42,610 bases of DNA from Paraburkholderia elongata (lineage in GTDB: Bacteria; Pseudomonadota; Gammaproteobacteria; Burkholderiales; Burkholderiaceae): NCBI RefSeq assembly GCF_013177735.1, contig NZ_WOEZ01000011.1:1-42610 (forward strand). Direction: 5' to 3'. Position 1 is the first letter of the stretch, and every line of letters begins with the position of its first letter. Of this stretch, positions 1-10,476 are shown one piece after another. Below the pieces are notes generated by a model. It saw nothing but the letters and a program-made list of their open reading frames with translations, did not search any database and was not told where the DNA came from. The translations under genes and the position numbers were made by a program.

Positions 1-12
1 GCTAAATCGGGG

Positions 13-144
13 CTAAAAACGGCTCCGACTAGCCACCAGAGACGGGAATCGGGCAATCAATTCCCGGATGGTGGAAAAAGCGACTCCAGCTTCCCCTTCG
101 GGAGGAAAGCCGCTCGTGATTGCTTCGGGTATTTCCGCAGCCTG
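13..144 (-). other. In-frame open continuation after the first gene's stop
   Basis: Reading on the minus strand past the TAG at 145-147, the same frame stays open for 43 codons until a second TAG at 13-15. It contains no ATG. The translated stretch has a plausible protein-like composition (for example GEAGVAFSTIRELIARF). It could be the original C-terminus of the neighbouring protein separated by a nonsense mutation, a separate short gene using a rare start, or chance in GC-rich DNA. The sequence does not decide between these. Confidence 0.2.
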
Positions 145-888
145 CTAGGCCTCGCCTCCTTCCATGACGCGATGGTTCCCAATACGCTCAACCTCCCCGA
201 GCCCATTGATCACGCATGCCTGCCCGATCAGCCCTTCGCGGTCCAAGCCGGAATCTTCGAGTTGTTGAGCCGTCAAGCTGCCACTCGCCACACCGATATA
301 CACCCAATACTGCAATGGCCGACAGCCGATGCCCAGTTCGCCGACATCGCTGACAACTCCAAAATGCTTCAACGCCCGATAGTGATCGGGCCGGGCATTC
401 TTGTCGTCATCCGACTTCCATTGCTCGATGAAACTGTCGTAGCGGTTCGCCCGCAACGCGACGAAATCGTACGCCCATGCGTCGTTGAACACCGATTCGA
501 GAAATGCCCGGCGAGCGCCGTCAGCACCCATGACTCGGCACATCGCCCCGAGTAGCCCGCAGTTGAGATTTGCCGTCGCATCGTTGAAGTGGGCAGGCAA
601 TCCGACGACGATCCAGCTCGCGCTGCCCTCCCCTTCACTGGCTGCCGGCTGATCGAACTCCATACGAATACCACGCGCATCACAGTCCAGAAATGCCCGC
701 ATCAGGCATTCAATATCATCGGCGAACAGCCATTCATCCGGCCCTGCCTGGGCGCCGCCCGGATCGTCGCCTCCACAGCTGACCGCGAACCGTGGACGTC
801 CGATCCCATTGATGTATTCCTCGAATTGTGCACCGCTGGTAATAACCGACCTGAAGACCGTTACACCATGCTGGGGAGCTTTCATCAT
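145..888 (-). CDS. Hypothetical protein, 247 aa
   Basis: I do not recognise this protein. It is a soluble, acidic product with no signal peptide and no membrane segment. A strong ribosome binding site (AGGAGG, six bases before the first of two adjacent ATG codons) supports the start at 888; the second ATG at 885 would also work. The N-terminal half is rich in Gly, Asp and Ala (IGRPRFAVSCGGDD); the C-terminal half has aromatic residues and ends HRVMEGGEA before TAG. There is no partner gene on the same strand in the window. Its AT-rich upstream flank and lack of recognisable family suggest an accessory gene. The frame continues beyond the stop (see 13-144), so a truncated version of a longer protein is possible. 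Confidence 0.7.
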   Translation of the reverse strand: MMKAPQHGVTVFRSVITSGAQFEEYINGIGRPRFAVSCGGDDPGGAQAGPDEWLFADDIECLMRAFLDCDARGIRMEFDQPAASEGEGSASWIVVGLPAHFNDATANLNCGLLGAMCRVMGADGARRAFLESVFNDAWAYDFVALRANRYDSFIEQWKSDDDKNARPDHYRALKHFGVVSDVGELGIGCRPLQYWVYIGVASGSLTAQQLEDSGLDREGLIGQACVINGLGEVERIGNHRVMEGGEA

Positions 889-1026
889 TTACAACCTCCT
901 GGCTTTACTTGATTTTTTGGGCGTACAGGAGCCGACACAATACTCACTTTTTTACAAAAATAGAAGCATGGCCATTAGATTCAGCAAATACTTCATTATT
1001 ATTCCGATAATGAACCGGATAGTTAA

Positions 1027-1203
1027 CTGACAAGTAGCGCAACGCGTAAAACCTGCCACACCATCAAAGCCGTTCTGGCACAGGGATTTCGTATTCGAGC
1101 ATTACACTTCTACGGTGTCTCGCAACACGATATTCATTTGAAAGGTTTAGCGAAAATTACCTGGAGATCATGTATATCGCATATCGGCAGTCACCTTCGA
1201 TAA
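1027..1203 (+). pseudogene. Possible relic of an integrase N-terminal domain
   Basis: This frame is bounded by stops at 1024-1026 and 1201-1203 and has no ATG. It encodes a stretch including TRKTCHTIKAVLAQGFRIR and later HDIHLKGLAKITW. The spacing of basic residues, the G-F-x-I/V pattern and the H-x-I-x-L...W ending remind me of the SAM-like N-terminal domain of some ICE-type tyrosine recombinases. This is memory-based resemblance only. The rest of such a protein is missing, so if real this is a fragment. Confidence 0.2.
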
Positions 1204-1265
1204 GAAGATATTTAAAGCCATGGTGAAGCGTTATCGACTTATTTCCTCCTTTTTTCCGTAGGAAG

Positions 1266-1300
1266 TTGACCACAGCCTTTTGCGGAGATTAAGCTAGACT
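1266..1300 (+). promoter_or_regulatory. Candidate sigma-70 promoter of a small RNA
   Basis: TTGACC at 1266-1271 is followed after 18 bases by TAAGCT at 1290-1295; a second -10-like TAGACT lies at 1295-1300. No reading frame starts shortly downstream, but a structured segment with a rho-independent terminator does. Confidence 0.35.
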
Positions 1301-1301
1301 C

Positions 1302-1393
1302 CTGCAACAGTCCTTAGTCGTTCCTCGGTGCATTGCGGCCTCTCCCCGGGCCGCAGCATTGTTAATGCGCCCGCTAGTTGCGGGCGTCCTTTT
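1302..1393 (+). ncRNA. Candidate small RNA, about 90 nt
   Basis: Between the promoter-like element at 1266-1300 and a terminator at 1368-1393 lies a non-coding segment with two hairpins. The first has a GCGGCC/GGCCGC stem enclosing a C-rich loop (TCTCCCCG). A C-rich loop can pair with Shine-Dalgarno sequences and is typical of some regulatory RNAs. The second is the terminator hairpin. I do not recognise the RNA family. The inference rests on architecture only. Confidence 0.4.
1368..1393 (+). terminator. Rho-independent terminator
   Basis: A perfect 7-bp stem (CGCCCGC at 1368-1374 and GCGGGCG at 1380-1386) closes a TAGTT loop and is followed by TCCTTTTT. It acts on the plus strand, where no protein-coding gene precedes it; this is the main support for the small-RNA call. 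Confidence 0.6.
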
Positions 1394-1681
1394 TGAAAGT
1401 ATTCGGCACCGCCCTCCGGGCGTCTCGGCATTAACAAGCGCGTCGTCATAAATGGCTTTCGCGCAGCGTAGTAGATGTGCTGTGTGCAGTGAATAAAGTC
1501 GCGATCCTGATGTTCGAGATTCAATGAACATACTTGAGATTTGCTGGCGGCGATAGGTTCGATTTGCGGCTGTTCCGCATATCCCCATTCGGGTGTTACA
1601 CCACGTCGCCCGATACATCGCATCGCGCGACTTTGACGAAATGGACACACAGGAAGTCTTAAGGCGTCATTCAGTCTGAGC

Positions 1682-4406
<2,725 letters not shown>

Positions 4407-4445
4407 GGCCGCACACTGCTGCGCGGCAATGACCCGTGCAATCGA

Positions 4446-4477
4446 CGCCGTTCAGTTGAACACTGAACGGCGTTTTT
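4446..4477 (+). terminator. Rho-independent terminator of purB
   Basis: A 10-bp perfect stem (CGCCGTTCAG at 4446-4455, CTGAACGGCG at 4463-4472) with a 7-base loop is followed by TTTTTC. Confidence 0.9.
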
Positions 4478-4498
4478 CATTTGAGCGCCGCAAGGATA

Positions 4499-5257
4499 CT
4501 ACGACAACCAGTCCGGCACTTCGCGCAAGGCCAGGTGAGTATTCTGGTCGAAGTGATGCACTCGATAGCCGAACGCCTCGAAAAGCGATTCCAACGAGCG
4601 GGACGTGTGGATCGTGATGTGTCCGTTTCGCGGTGCAATGTACCAATGGTCCATGGCGCGCGGCGGCAGAGCGTCAATCGTCAAGGTCGAAAACAGCATC
4701 ACACCGTACGGCCTGAGCATGCTGAGTGCGCTTGCGACCGTTACGCGCGGCTCGGGCGTATGTTCCAGCACTTCGAACGCCGTCACCAGATCGAATGAGT
4801 CCGGCGCAGGTTCGGCGCCCCCTTGTCCCATCGGATCCCAACTGTGGGCATCCACGCCACGTTCGCGCAACAACGCCGCCAAGAGGCCGTTGCCGCCTCC
4901 GTAGTCGAGACACTTGAGCCCGTCGGCTCTCGCGATGAAATTCGCGATCACCACCACATTGGCTGCCGGACGGGCCTCGATGTAGTCCGGGTCGACGTCC
5001 ACATACGCCGCGTTGTAAATGTGCTGCGCAAACGCGTTCTTGCTCCACCAATCGAACGCATGCGTGAACACCAACCCGCAGTCATCGCAACGATGGTAGT
5101 AAATGGGGATCGCGGAAAGCGGCAAGAAATGGCCGCGGCGTTCTTCGCAGTTCTTGTTGAAATCGACCACTCCGCAAAGCGGCGCCCTGCCCCGGCAAAT
5201 CTTGCAGATTGAAACGCTTGCGACCGGGTCGAGCCTGTCGCCCTCGATATGCATCAT
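4499..5257 (-). CDS. Class I SAM-dependent methyltransferase with N-terminal cysteine cluster
   Basis: The 252-residue protein begins with a probable zinc-binding module: C18-x2-C21 and C57-x2-C60, with C28 and C37 between. A Rossmann-type methyltransferase domain follows. Motif I, CLDYGGGNG, spans residues 116-124; an acidic SWDPMG segment follows, and FDLVTAFEVLEHTPEP, the post-motif typical of methyltransferase family 11/23, comes after it. The start MMHIEGD was chosen because the longer upstream frame (to 5413) encodes an unlikely basic N-terminus. Similar zinc-plus-methyltransferase proteins act on sugars or other small metabolites, often in O-antigen or natural-product loci, but this copy has no such neighbours. 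The substrate is unknown. It lies convergent to purB and has no operon partner. Confidence 0.8.
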   Translation of the reverse strand: MMHIEGDRLDPVASVSICKICRGRAPLCGVVDFNKNCEERRGHFLPLSAIPIYYHRCDDCGLVFTHAFDWWSKNAFAQHIYNAAYVDVDPDYIEARPAANVVVIANFIARADGLKCLDYGGGNGLLAALLRERGVDAHSWDPMGQGGAEPAPDSFDLVTAFEVLEHTPEPRVTVASALSMLRPYGVMLFSTLTIDALPPRAMDHWYIAPRNGHITIHTSRSLESLFEAFGYRVHHFDQNTHLALREVPDWLS

Positions 5258-5400
5258 GTTCACCGCCTTTGAGTTTCGATCCGCCAGAGAGACTGCGATT
5301 GGACCAAAACGCGGAAAACAAAAAAATCGGACGCGTCTCAAAGCGCGCAGCTTCCTGACCGAAACTTCGGCGCACATGCGCAGACCGCGCCCAAATTGAA

Positions 5401-5430
5401 ACGACCCGGCCACTTGCGCGGCCGGGTCGT
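5401..5430 (-). terminator. Hairpin downstream of gntK
   Basis: A perfect 11-bp inverted repeat (ACGACCCGGCC at 5401-5411 and its complement at 5420-5430) lies 26 bases beyond the gntK stop. On the minus strand it is followed by TTTCAATTT, a poor but present U-rich tail. Confidence 0.6.
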
Positions 5431-5456
5431 CGATATGCGGTGTGAGCCTTAGAACC

Positions 5457-5963
5457 TCACCGCGCGTTCATCTGCTTCAACACCTCTTCGACGATCTCTT
5501 CCGGCGATAACTCGATGCTCACCGTGATCGCTTCATCCGGGCCCGGTTCCTCGAGCGTATCGAGCTGGCTTTGCAACAGCGACGGATCGAAGAAATGGCC
5601 GGTACGCGTGCTCAACCGCGCGCGTAGCACTTCAAACGAACCCTTCAGATAGACGAAGCACACGCCCTTATCACCGTTGCTGCCGCCGCGCAGAACGTCG
5701 CGATACGAACGCTTCAGCGACGAACACGTGAACACCGCCTTCTCGCCCGCCCTCTGCTTTTCTTCGATCGCCGCGCGGATGGTTTGCAACCACGGCCAAC
5801 GGTCTTCGTCGGTGAGCGGAATGCCGTGGTGCATTTTCTCCTTGTTGGCGGCGCTGTGAAACGCGTCGCCGTCGGTAAATGCGCAGTGCAGGCGTTCCGC
5901 CAGCATTTCGCCAATCCTCGTTTTGCCGGCGCCCGACACGCCCATTGCGATCAGAATCATCAA
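5457..5963 (-). CDS. gntK: Gluconokinase
   Basis: It phosphorylates D-gluconate to 6-phosphogluconate with ATP, feeding the Entner-Doudoroff or pentose phosphate pathway. The protein has 168 residues, normal for the short GntK/IdnK type. The P-loop GVSGAGKT is at residues 8-15; the FTDGDAFHSAANKEKMHHGIP region, which carries family substrate-binding residues, and the CSSLKRSYRD segment are also diagnostic. A Shine-Dalgarno AAGGAG sits six bases before the first of two ATG codons. The permease gene ends seven bases upstream on the same strand, so the two are co-transcribed. Confidence 0.95.
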   Translation of the reverse strand: MMILIAMGVSGAGKTRIGEMLAERLHCAFTDGDAFHSAANKEKMHHGIPLTDEDRWPWLQTIRAAIEEKQRAGEKAVFTCSSLKRSYRDVLRGGSNGDKGVCFVYLKGSFEVLRARLSTRTGHFFDPSLLQSQLDTLEEPGPDEAITVSIELSPEEIVEEVLKQMNAR

Positions 5964-5970
5964 AAACTCC

Positions 5971-7356
5971 TTACACGACCGTCGCGAGCGCGAAAGTCAA
6001 ACCCAAGCCCATCAGTGAAATGATGGTTTCGAGGAGCGACCATGTCTTGAAGGTCTGCCCCACCGTCATACCGAAGTATTCCTTGATCAGCCAGAAACCC
6101 CCGTCGTTCACGTGCGAGAAAATCAGCGAACCCGAACCCGTGGCAAGCACCAGCAATTCCGGCGTGACCTGCACGCCGCTGGCGGCTGTGATCGGCGCGA
6201 CGATGCCGCAAGCGGTGGTCATGGCGACCGTCGCCGAACCCGTGGCCAGACGAATCAGCGCGGCCACCAGCCAGCCGAACAGCAGCGGCGACAGATGCAT
6301 GGCCGTCGCGACTGTGACGATTTCCTTCGAAATGCCGCTATCCATCAGCACGCGCCCAAAACCGCCGCCCGCACCGACGATCAGCGTGATGCCCGCGATC
6401 GGCGCGAGACATTCGCCACAGAACTTCTGGATCTGTTCACGACTGAAGCCGCGGCTCGCACCGAAGGTCCAGAAGCTGACCAACACGGCGATCAACAATG
6501 CTACGTCCGAATTGCCGACGAAGTGCAGCAGATCGTTCGGCAAGGTCTTCGGTGTGGAGACGAGGTCGGCCCAGCTGCCGATCAGCATCAGAATCACCGG
6601 CAAGAGAATCGTGAACAACGTGACACTGAAGCTCGGCAGTTCGCGCTTCGGCGCCGCGCTCTTCGCGTTATTTTGCGCGTCGTCACCGTGGCCGAGGAAT
6701 TGCGCGGCAAGCGGATTGTTCTCCGGCAGCTTGATGTAACGGCTGATCAGCAGCGCGAACAGCGGACCGGCCACGATCGCCGTCGGCACGCCCACGATCA
6801 GACCGTACGCAATCGTCTTGCCGATGTCGGCGTGATACGCCTGCACCGCGAGCATCGCGGCCGGGTGCGGCGGAATCAGGCCGTGCACGACGGACAAGCC
6901 CGCGACCATCGGCAAGCCAACCAGCAGCAGCGATTTATTGGTGCGTTTGGCGACGTTGAACGCGATCGGAATCAGCAGCACGAAACCGACTTCGAAAAAC
7001 ACCGGCAAACCGACGATGATCGCGACGACCATCATCGCCCAATGAATGTTCTTCTCCCCGAACCACTCGATCAGCGTGGTGGCGATACGCTCGGCGCCGC
7101 CCGATTCGGCCATCATCTTGCCGAGCATCGTGCCGAGACCGACCACGACCGCGATGTGACCGAGCGTATTGCCGTTGCCTGTTTCGAACGATTTGACGAT
7201 CGTGCCGATCGGCATGCCGGATACGAGACCCAGCAGCAGCGAAACAATGATCAGGACGAGGAACGGGTAAACCTTGTAGCGGGTGATCAGCAGGATCAGA
7301 AGTGCGATGGCGACCACCGCGAAGACCAACAGCATGCTGCCGTGGACAGCTTCCAT
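5971..7356 (-). CDS. gntT: Gluconate permease, GntP family
   Basis: This inner-membrane proton symporter of 461 residues probably takes up gluconate. Hydrophobic segments occur along the whole length (about 12-14), starting with SMLLVFAVVAIALLILLI. Family hallmarks include GLGTMLGKMMAESGGAERIA near residue 74, GLPVFFEVGFVLLIP, HGLIPPHPAAM, and the late GSGSLIFSHVNDGGFW. A strong AAGGAGG site precedes the ATG. Its position immediately before gntK and next to edd-eda indicates gluconate as substrate. The symbol is tentative because several GntP paralogues (gntT, gntU, gntP, idnT) cannot be separated by eye. Confidence 0.92.
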   Translation of the reverse strand: MEAVHGSMLLVFAVVAIALLILLITRYKVYPFLVLIIVSLLLGLVSGMPIGTIVKSFETGNGNTLGHIAVVVGLGTMLGKMMAESGGAERIATTLIEWFGEKNIHWAMMVVAIIVGLPVFFEVGFVLLIPIAFNVAKRTNKSLLLVGLPMVAGLSVVHGLIPPHPAAMLAVQAYHADIGKTIAYGLIVGVPTAIVAGPLFALLISRYIKLPENNPLAAQFLGHGDDAQNNAKSAAPKRELPSFSVTLFTILLPVILMLIGSWADLVSTPKTLPNDLLHFVGNSDVALLIAVLVSFWTFGASRGFSREQIQKFCGECLAPIAGITLIVGAGGGFGRVLMDSGISKEIVTVATAMHLSPLLFGWLVAALIRLATGSATVAMTTACGIVAPITAASGVQVTPELLVLATGSGSLIFSHVNDGGFWLIKEYFGMTVGQTFKTWSLLETIISLMGLGLTFALATVV

Positions 7357-7515
7357 GAAGCGCCTCCTTTGCGTTATTGATTGTCGGTGCGGAACACGGC
7401 TGGCACCTGTCTCACGGCGACCTGAAGCGGTGCCAGAAAACCCGGCAAGCCGCGCGGACGCTGAATTTTACTGTTTGTTGTCTCTAAAAGCGCGCGAATC
7501 CGGCGCGCATATCGA
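7357..7515 (-). promoter_or_regulatory. Leader region of the permease-gntK operon
   Basis: A TAAAAT -10-like element lies near 7466-7471 on the minus strand, without a good -35. Downstream in the leader, GGCACC and GGTGCC arms about 20 bases apart could form a hairpin. No HexR-type site like those near edd is seen here. Confidence 0.3.
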
Positions 7516-7566
7516 AAAGGAGTCTCGCCGTGACAGCCTGACAGGCTGTTTCGACGAGACTCCTTT
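7516..7566 (-). terminator. Large hairpin terminator after edd-eda
   Basis: Outer arms AAAGGAGTCTCG (7516-7527) and CGAGACTCCTTT (7555-7566) are perfectly complementary over 12 bp. An inner ACAGCCT/AGGCTGT stem extends the structure. On the minus strand the outer arm ends in CTCCTTTT, suitable for termination about 50 bases after the eda stop. It separates edd-eda from the gluconate permease operon. Confidence 0.7.
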
Positions 7567-7612
7567 GCGTAGGACTTGGCTAGCGGACTATCGTATCGTG
7601 GGCCGATGCGGC

Positions 7613-8254
7613 TTAGTGAGCAGACGGGACCAGTTCGCTGGCGGCACGCGCGAGGCGCGTGACCTCGTCCCAGTTTTGCGCCGCGAGCGCAGCTTTCGGC
7701 GTAAGCCACGAGCCGCCCACGCACACGACGTTCGGTTGCGCGAGGAAATTGATGGCGCTTTCGGCAGTGATGCCGCCGGTTGGGCAGAATTTCAACGTCG
7801 GGAACGGACCGTAAAACGCCTGCAGCATCGGTATACCGCCGGCTTGCTGCGCCGGGAAGAATTTGACGATTTCGTAGCCGAGTTCCAGCGCGGTGATGAT
7901 GTCAGTCGGCGTCATCACGCCTGGCAGCAAGGGCAAGCCGGCGTCTTGCGCGGCCTTGTGCATGTCCCTCGTGAGACCCGGCGACACGCCGAACTGCGCG
8001 CCCGCTTTCTTGGCCTGAGCGCAATGCTCAGGCTTCGTGATCGTGCCAACGCCGACCACAATGTCTTCGGCCAGTTGGCTCGCGCGTTCGATCGCTGCCA
8101 GGCCGGCTGCGGTGCGCAGCGTGATTTCCAGCACCTTCACGCCGCCGGCATGCAGCGCGCGCGACACGTTTTCACCCTGCTCGACCGAGTCGAACGCGAG
8201 CACCGGAATCACCGGGCCGAGGCGCACGATTTCGCTTACTGTTTTCGCTGTCAT
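7613..8254 (-). CDS. eda: KDPG aldolase (2-dehydro-3-deoxy-phosphogluconate aldolase)
   Basis: It cleaves 2-keto-3-deoxy-6-phosphogluconate into pyruvate and glyceraldehyde-3-phosphate, the last Entner-Doudoroff step. The protein has 213 residues, as in E. coli. The Schiff-base lysine is K131 in YEIVKFFPA; E43 and R47 in LEITLRT correspond to the catalytic glutamate and phosphate-region arginine. CPTGGI (157-162) forms the phosphate-binding strand. The Shine-Dalgarno is GGAG, seven bases from the ATG. It follows edd by 26 bases on the same strand, so they form one operon. Confidence 0.96.
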   Translation of the reverse strand: MTAKTVSEIVRLGPVIPVLAFDSVEQGENVSRALHAGGVKVLEITLRTAAGLAAIERASQLAEDIVVGVGTITKPEHCAQAKKAGAQFGVSPGLTRDMHKAAQDAGLPLLPGVMTPTDIITALELGYEIVKFFPAQQAGGIPMLQAFYGPFPTLKFCPTGGITAESAINFLAQPNVVCVGGSWLTPKAALAAQNWDEVTRLARAASELVPSAH

Positions 8255-8280
8255 AGTCAGACTCCTTGTTTCTGCAGCGT

Positions 8281-10185
8281 TTAGCTGGCTTGAGTGGTGC
8301 TTGTGTGTGCTTCGCTGTGTGCTTTGGCCCGCTCACCGTGGTGCGCTGCGCGCTCGCCCACCATCGGACCGAACACCGAAGCACCCTGCTCCGCCGGCGC
8401 CGCCGCCGCACGGAACACGCCGAACAGTTCACGGCCGAAGCCGACTTCGTTCTCCGCCTGATGCTTCGGCAACGCTTCCGGCCGCGCCGCCCATTCGGCT
8501 GCATCGATTTCGATGTCGAGCACGCCGGCGTCCGCATCGATCACCAGCATGTCACCGGTGCGAACCTTGCCGATCGGGCCTTGCAGCAACGCTTCCGGCG
8601 ACAGGTGAATCACCGCCGGGACCTTGCCCGACGCGCCGGACATGCGGCCATCGGTAACCAGTGCAACGTGGAAACCTTGATCCTGCAACACACCGAGCAA
8701 CGGCGTCAAACGATGCAACTCGGGCATGCCATTTGCGCGCGCGCCCTGGAAGCGCACCACGGCGATGAAGTCGCGTTTCAGTTCGCCCTTGTCGAATGCT
8801 TCCTGAACTGCTTCCTGCGAATCGAACACGATGGCCGGCGCCTTCACCTTGCGATGTTGCGCTGCGACTGCAGAAATCTTGATAACACCGCGGCCGAGCT
8901 TGCCCTGCATCAGACGCAAGCCGCCATCCGGCTGGAACGGTTCCTTGATGCCGCGCAGCACCGCCGTGTCTTCGCTCTTTTCCGCGCCCGGCACCCATTG
9001 CAGCTTGCCGTCGATGAGCTTCGGCTCTTCAGTGTAGTGATGGAGACCCTTGCCCGCGACGGTGTTCACGTCTTCATGCAGCAAGCCGCCTTCCAGCAGA
9101 TTGCGGACCAAGAATGCAACGCCTCCGGCCGCGTGGAAGTGATTCACGTCGGCCTTGCCATTCGGGTAAATCTTGGCGAGCAACGGTACGGCTTGCGACA
9201 ACGTGTCGAAGTCATCCCAGTCGATCACGATGCCAGCCGCCCGCGCAATCGCGACGAGGTGCAGCGTGTGATTGGTCGAACCGCCCGTCGCCAGCAACGC
9301 GACGATACCGTTGACAATCGCTTTCTCGTCGACCACATGGCCGATCGGCATGTAGTTGCCCCGGTCCACCGTCAGATCGAGCACGCGGCGCGCGGCTTGC
9401 GCGGTCAATGCGTCGCGCAGCGGCGTATGCGGGTGCACGAACGCAGAACTCGGCAGATGCAGGCCCATCACTTCCATCAGCATCTGGTTGCTGTTTGCCG
9501 TGCCGTAGAACGTGCAGGTGCCGTGGCTGTGATACGCGGCGGCTTCTGCTTCGAGCAGCGCGTCGCGACCGCACTGGCCGGTAGCGAACAGCTGACGCGT
9601 CTTGGCTTTGTCGTCGTTCGACAGGCCGCTGCCCATCGGGCCGGCCGGCACGAAAATCGTCGGCAGATGGCCGAATTGCAGCGCGCCGATCAGGAGACCC
9701 GGCACGATCTTGTCGCAGATGCCGAGGCATAGCGCGGCGTCGAACATGTTGTGCGTCAGGGCGACCGCCGTGCTCATCGCGATGACTTCGCGTGAGAATA
9801 GCGACAGTTCCATACCCGCGTTGCCTTGCGTGACGCCGTCGCACATGGCAGGTACGCCGCCCGCGAATTGCGCGACGCCGCCGTTTTCACGCGCGGCTTC
9901 CTTGATGATGTCCGGGTAGTTTTTGTACGGCGCGTGCGCGGACAGCATCTCGTTGTACGACGAAACGATGCCGATGTTCGGCTGGCGGATCTGCTTGATG
10001 ACGAGCTTGTCGTGGCCTTCGAGACCTGCAAACCCGTGAGCCAGATTGGCGCATGAGAGCGCGCCGCGCGCCGGGAATTTGCCCTGAGCGTGCTCGATGC
10101 GGGCTAGGTACGCCTCACGAGTGGGCTTGCTGCGCTCGACCACGCGTTGCGTGACTTTCAACAATTGCGAATGCGGGGAAACCAT
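8281..10185 (-). CDS. edd: Phosphogluconate dehydratase
   Basis: It dehydrates 6-phosphogluconate to KDPG, the committed Entner-Doudoroff step. The enzyme is an iron-sulfur protein of the IlvD/Edd family with 634 residues, slightly longer than the E. coli protein (603). The extra length is an Ala/His-rich C-terminal tail ([17 protein letters not shown]). Cluster cysteines are in AMCDGVTQG and in [26 protein letters not shown] and [14 protein letters not shown] are family signatures. A GAAGGAG site precedes the ATG. It is first in an edd-eda operon transcribed divergently from hexR, with a HexR-type site within its promoter. Confidence 0.96.
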   Translation of the reverse strand: MVSPHSQLLKVTQRVVERSKPTREAYLARIEHAQGKFPARGALSCANLAHGFAGLEGHDKLVIKQIRQPNIGIVSSYNEMLSAHAPYKNYPDIIKEAARENGGVAQFAGGVPAMCDGVTQGNAGMELSLFSREVIAMSTAVALTHNMFDAALCLGICDKIVPGLLIGALQFGHLPTIFVPAGPMGSGLSNDDKAKTRQLFATGQCGRDALLEAEAAAYHSHGTCTFYGTANSNQMLMEVMGLHLPSSAFVHPHTPLRDALTAQAARRVLDLTVDRGNYMPIGHVVDEKAIVNGIVALLATGGSTNHTLHLVAIARAAGIVIDWDDFDTLSQAVPLLAKIYPNGKADVNHFHAAGGVAFLVRNLLEGGLLHEDVNTVAGKGLHHYTEEPKLIDGKLQWVPGAEKSEDTAVLRGIKEPFQPDGGLRLMQGKLGRGVIKISAVAAQHRKVKAPAIVFDSQEAVQEAFDKGELKRDFIAVVRFQGARANGMPELHRLTPLLGVLQDQGFHVALVTDGRMSGASGKVPAVIHLSPEALLQGPIGKVRTGDMLVIDADAGVLDIEIDAAEWAARPEALPKHQAENEVGFGRELFGVFRAAAAPAEQGASVFGPMVGERAAHHGERAKAHSEAHTSTTQAS

Positions 10186-10269
10186 CGGAGCTCCTTCGTC
10201 GCTGGCGTGAGGCGTAGGCGCACTATGCCAGGCAGGTATCGCGGGGATGTCGAAACAGTCGACGTCGCA

Positions 10270-10298
10270 ATTTTAGTAGAAAAACTACACGATCGCAA
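10270..10298 (-). promoter_or_regulatory. edd-eda promoter with HexR-type operator
   Basis: On the minus strand TTGCGA (10298-10293) and TAAAAT (10275-10270) are separated by exactly 17 bases. The near-palindrome TGTAGTTTTTCTACTA (10289-10274) fills most of the spacer and overlaps the -10. It resembles the known HexR motif of proteobacteria (TGTARTwwwAYTACA type). A repressor bound here would block RNA polymerase. Confidence 0.65.
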
Positions 10299-10406
10299 CG
10301 ACAACGCCTGTTGCATCGCCGCATCTTTGAATCGCCGCACCGCCTTACTGGCTTTGCCTTAGCGGTATAGACACCAATACCTAGGGAATACACCTAGCAC
10401 TCGATA

Positions 10407-10443
10407 TGTAGTTTTTGTACCTTATTCTGTAATCAGATATAGT
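10407..10443 (+). promoter_or_regulatory. hexR promoter with HexR-type operator
   Basis: TTGTAC (10415-10420), a 17-base spacer and TATAGT (10438-10443) make a good sigma-70 promoter, with the hexR start at 10477. The operator TGTAGTTTTTGTAC (10407-10420) overlaps the -35. Over 14 bases it differs from the edd-side operator at a single position. This implies autoregulation. Confidence 0.65.
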
Positions 10444-10476
10444 CCACGCATTCTTCAGCATAGTGCGAGTTTCCCG

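Larger units (their letters stand above)
889..1681. other. Long intergenic region, AT-rich in its left half
   Basis: No intact gene is visible over almost 800 bases. About 930-1260 is clearly more AT-rich than the rest of the window. On the minus strand it probably holds the promoter of the gene ending at 145. A start-less reading frame at 1027-1203 may be a decayed gene. About 1266-1395 carries a promoter-hairpin-terminator arrangement annotated separately as a candidate small RNA. From 1400 to 1680 I see nothing I can support; two overlapping minus-strand frames there lack ribosome binding sites and coding character. Confidence 0.6.

Noticed and set aside
5401..5430. Inverted repeat considered as an insertion-sequence end
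   Set aside because: No transposase or partner repeat nearby; its position after the gntK stop fits a terminator.
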